64,000 bases of DNA from Pisaster brevispinus (taxonomy: Eukaryota; Echinodermata; Asteroidea; Forcipulatida; Asteriidae), in the NCBI GenBank assembly GCA_023634235.1, contig JAMKCF010000015.1, positions 14,852,087-14,916,086 of the forward strand, read 5' to 3'. Position 1 is the stretch's first letter. Every line of letters starts with the position of its first letter. A program made the translations under genes and the position numbers. Under the pieces are notes generated by a model. The model was not told the origin of the DNA. It was given only the letters and a program-made list of their open reading frames with translations, and did not search any database. Of the stretch, positions 60,790-64,000 are shown piece by piece.

Positions 60790-61150
60790 TAAAGACAGCT
60801 CCAAGGTCAAATTCAGTTTTGAAATGCACTCATTTTCCTATAGATACAGTCCTTCAGAATTGGATACAAAAATTGCAGTCTGCTGTAACCTCACATTACA
60901 ATGATGTAAAATGTCACTTTATTTGATACTCTTTCAAATTTGAAACATGATATCATTAGATATCAACAACAGATGGGTCTGTCCATTTCAAAGAGGGGTT
61001 TTTGCGCCAGTCAAAAGGTCAAATTCAATGCCTTTCTTGATTGAATACCATCAAAATTAAGGAATGAACTAAAGCTTCCCTGTGCACAAATGTGCAGACC
61101 CATCTATATTTAAAATGTGACATCATTGGATGTTTTAGGATGTCAACAAA
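60790..61150. repeat. Dispersed repeat family G, second copy
   Basis: TTTATTTGATACTCTTTCA, GGTCAAATTCAATGCCTTT and GATTGAATACCATCAAAA occur in the same order as at 21540-21930. Confidence 0.75.
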
Positions 61151-61305
61151 ACTCACACTGGAAGGGTATCTAATACAATGGTCTTTTACACCACTTTAAC
61201 GTTAGGTTAGAGACTTGTATTCTTTCTTCCTGGAGTAAGGTTACCAGCCAAAATACCATTTCACATTCTGTGATAGTATCCTGTTTTATTTTCATTTAAT
61301 TTTAT

Positions 61306-61615
61306 TTCATTTATTCTGGTTGTGAAGCCAAGGACTCTCAAAAAGCGAACTTAATCACTTTACTTGCCAAGAACCTCATGGAGAGATGACAAGGAGGGAA
61401 GTTTGAGTTTTAGATGTGGGAGGAAAACCCCAGAGAATTATTCCAGGAAACCCACTCAATCATTTTAAGAAAATCCCAGAGATATAGTCCATGAAAAACC
61501 CACGCAATGAGGTAGGGACTGAAAACCCAATCCACATAGTGCCCCCGGCGGGATTCGAACCAGGGTCCTAGAGGTGGAAGGTGAGGAAATTTACCTCTAC
61601 ACCAACCTGACCACC
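61306..61615 (-). repeat. tRNA-related SINE family E, second copy
   Basis: TCTGGTTGTGAAGCCAAGGA, GGTAGGGACTGAAAACCCAA and a minus-strand B-box (GGTTCGAATCC) match 31020-31265. The element is inserted within FB1-like sequence (61235-61680), whose halves (GGTTACCAGCCAAAATACCA and AAAAATGGGCCCTGG) flank it. Confidence 0.7.
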
Positions 61616-62844
61616 CATTAGTTCAGTTTTCAGTTTTGCTTAGCAATATTTTCTGCAGATTTATAAAAATGGGCCCTGGGTATAAAAACATTCTGTGAGT
61701 GAAACCTTTTTATTCAATTTACCTCACGTTGGGAAACCTTATTTCCTGGTCCTACCGGATACACTCCGCACGTAACTGAACATATGGTTGATCGAGTAAA
61801 ACACACATTTGTTGTCAGTATGTATGTACATGCACTGCCAATTTGAGTGTGCAAATGGGCGAACCAGTGACAAATTTGATTTTATGGCAGGTAACAGGGC
61901 GTGCCGTATGTCTTCACATGGAAAGTCGTAATCCTAATTTGTACTACTTTGAAAGTGTCTCGTGGAGACCCTGCTGGTTTGTTTTGTATCACCCTCTCAC
62001 CCAGGCTTGCCCTTAACACAAGCCCAGCATAAGTCTAGTAAAAACTGCTACTGGCTAGTAAACACCACTTCTCATCTTGCCCTGTGGGCTATGAAAAACT
62101 ATGCAACCTACTTATTAATAATGCTCATATTTCTTCCTTTTCAGATGTGATTTATAATTTTTTTAAATATAAAAAAACATTGTTTAAGTGTATGAATGTA
62201 ACTTCATTTGACAATTAAACTGGTTAGTGGTCGCTACCATTAATCAGAAATATAACAACATATGTTTCAAATCTGGGCTACATGTACCTAACCTTCCTGG
62301 TGGCAAGTAAAACAGACAGTTTACTAGCCCACTTTACAAAAAGATTTTCCTTTTGTGTTTTTGACTTGATGTACAAAATGTCCGCAATTCAGCCCTTGGC
62401 TGGCTTGTGATATTTTTAATGAATAAACAATGAATTAGCGAATGATATTCAAATGTCAGTAAAAGTAAGAATTTAAAGAAAACTGTAGAGTTTGAAATTA
62501 GAAATCTAGAATTTCAAACTGTCCCTCTTTAATGTTCAGGCTTAATGGGTGAAATTTATGAATGGTTTGATTGCGGCCGACAAGGGGAAAGTGGTTTCAT
62601 TTTACGTGTATCTTGATTGGCTAATAACATGAGTCATGACTGATGACAACCAATCAAAGTACCCGAGGGATAAATTTGAGACAATTTACCTGTCATTTCC
62701 TCGACAAATCAAGGAATTTAGAGGAATCAAATTCAACATTGTTATGACTCATGAGAGTACATCTGTATTCCTGTTTAATTCAATGTAACTTGATACTGGT
62801 GACGACATTTACAACCATGACTTGTGTGTTTAATTATATTACTT

Positions 62845-62990
62845 GAGAAAATAGAATTAGCTGTTGCAAACTGCTTACCAACCAAAAGTACCAATGGTAT
62901 AAATGCAAGAAAATAGTGGCCTGACATTTCGACCCTAGCAGAGTCTTTCTCAGTTTGGGTCGAAACGTGAGGCCTCTGACTATTCTAAAA
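62845..62990. repeat. Foldback element FB4, third copy
   Basis: GTGGCCTGACATTTCGACCC and the inverted GGGTCGAAACGTGAGGCC lie around AGCAGAGTCTTTCTCAG, flanked by CAAACTGCTTACCAACCAAA. Confidence 0.75.
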
Positions 62991-64000
62991 ATTCAAAACA
63001 AGAAAATGTTGTACTGGAATATTTGTCTGACAGTTGTGTTTTGAGCCAAAATAGCGTCATTAGTGCGGAGCGCTGTTTGATGAAATTTGTAGTGGTTGGT
63101 CGGATGTTGTGTTTACTAAAAACCAGACGAAGGGAACTAATTCACTCCTCCACCAAACCAAGGCCATGTTTTCCCTTTAAACATTTCAATAAACAACTCT
63201 AGGATTTTGATCTTGACGAGCTATGGCAGTTCTTTGTGCTATGATCGTTTATACACCATTACCCAAACAGTAGCAAACATGTATTAAAAAACCGCTCCGC
63301 CCATATAGGCGGAAATGGCTGAGTTATTGTTACATAAACAGGATCCTGGTCTTCCTGAGAAACTCAACGGCCTTTGATTTCATTATTCAGTCTTCAGTTT
63401 GGTTAGTGTTATGTTTCATCATGCATGCTCTATACCTCTCTTATGCTCTCTTCTAAAAAGCCAGGACAGAAACTCGGTCCTTGTGCAGCGAAGAAAGTAA
63501 AACCCAAGTTACTGAGGCCTTCATCAGTGTGAAACCTGACAAAAATGTGACCTGCAATCGGAGGGAATAACTTCAACATTTTTCAGACAAATATTTCCGC
63601 ATATTTGCATTCTGCACAGAGGACCTTTCCAATAAAAATGGGTGACTGCATAATCAAAAAAACTGAACCAAGGAATATGTCTGGAAACTACATGTATTAC
63701 AGCATGACTGTTATCTTACATTGAAAAAAAAAAAAAGACTAAGAAGAAGTTTTTGTCACTTTCATCAGTGAGAAACCTGAACAGAATTTTTACTATTAAA
63801 ACAGCCATATTTTCCGCAGGGTTCTCCCCATGCACAAGCTAGTATATCAGGACGATACGCGAGAATTGTGTGCGATTCACCCAAATTTCAGCTGATACGC
63901 CCCCAAAAAATGTAAAAAAATAAAATAATTTTTCAATTTATACCTTCACAAAAAACATCGAGAAAAAACTATACAGAATGCTCCAGATTGTACAGTACGG

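Larger units (their letters stand above)
56813..64000 (-). other. Upstream intron of the PDZ-LIM gene (PDZ exons not found)
   Basis: I searched for a PDZ exon ending in phase 2 and found none, so the next upstream exon lies beyond 64 kb or is missed. Contents: FB2-like 57350-57533, FB3 fragment 58230-58325, purine tract 58665-58730, 25-bp repeat 58950-59145, family G 60790-61150, SINE family E 61306-61615, FB4 62845-62990. The remaining stretches, including 61680-62840 and 63000-64000, show nothing recognised. Confidence 0.6.

Overview
This is animal nuclear DNA: AT-rich, intron-dense, full of short foldback (MITE-like) elements, tRNA-derived SINEs and minisatellites, with no bacterial features. 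Protein similarity (an ancestral-type PDZ-LIM gene, a Golgi carbohydrate sulfotransferase, a CARD protein) points to an invertebrate. The repeat style and low GC make me suspect an echinoderm, perhaps a starfish; that is inference.

Three genes are supported. (1) Minus strand, first coding exon near 8.54-8.84 kb: the N-terminal CARD of a death-domain-fold adaptor or initiator caspase, with later exons toward low coordinates not recognised. (2) Plus strand, 10.10-11.58 kb: a two-exon type II membrane carbohydrate sulfotransferase (HNK-1ST/CHST superfamily, about 339 aa), divergent from the CARD gene across a ~1.2 kb shared upstream region. Its 5'-PSB loop has Gln where the catalytic Lys is normally found. 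(3) Minus strand, at least 17.1-56.8 kb: an ALP/Enigma (Zasp/LDB3/PDLIM) muscle Z-disc gene. I traced 14 phase-consistent coding exons (1,840 nt, about 612 residues) carrying, in order, the post-PDZ segment, the ZM motif, the DUF4749-like segment, LIM1, a Pro-rich linker, then LIM2-LIM3-LIM4 and the stop codon. The PDZ exons must lie above 64 kb. Two more well-formed cassette exons and one weaker one lie in the linker. All linker boundaries from the end of LIM1 to the start of exon 9 are phase 2, so these exons can be skipped or included without frame loss.

Layout: 1-8.5 kb repeats and the undefined 3' part of the CARD gene; 8.5-8.9 CARD exon; 8.9-10.1 divergent promoter region; 10.1-11.6 sulfotransferase; 11.6-17.1 intergenic, with a GC-rich island and an octamer/TATA cluster near 13.2 kb; 17.1-19.4 LIM2-4 exons; 19.4-51.2 linker exons in very large repeat-filled introns; 51.2-53.5 LIM1 exons; 55.4-56.8 DUF4749/ZM/post-PDZ exons; 56.8-64 upstream intron with repeats.

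The most interesting points are the ancestral four-LIM organisation with a modular phase-2 linker, two independent cases in which the 3' end of a linker exon and its splice donor have been tandemly amplified into the intron, a LIM4 whose second zinc finger reads C-X4-C, the Lys-to-Gln change in the sulfotransferase, and a 100-nt intronic hairpin resembling a pre-miRNA.
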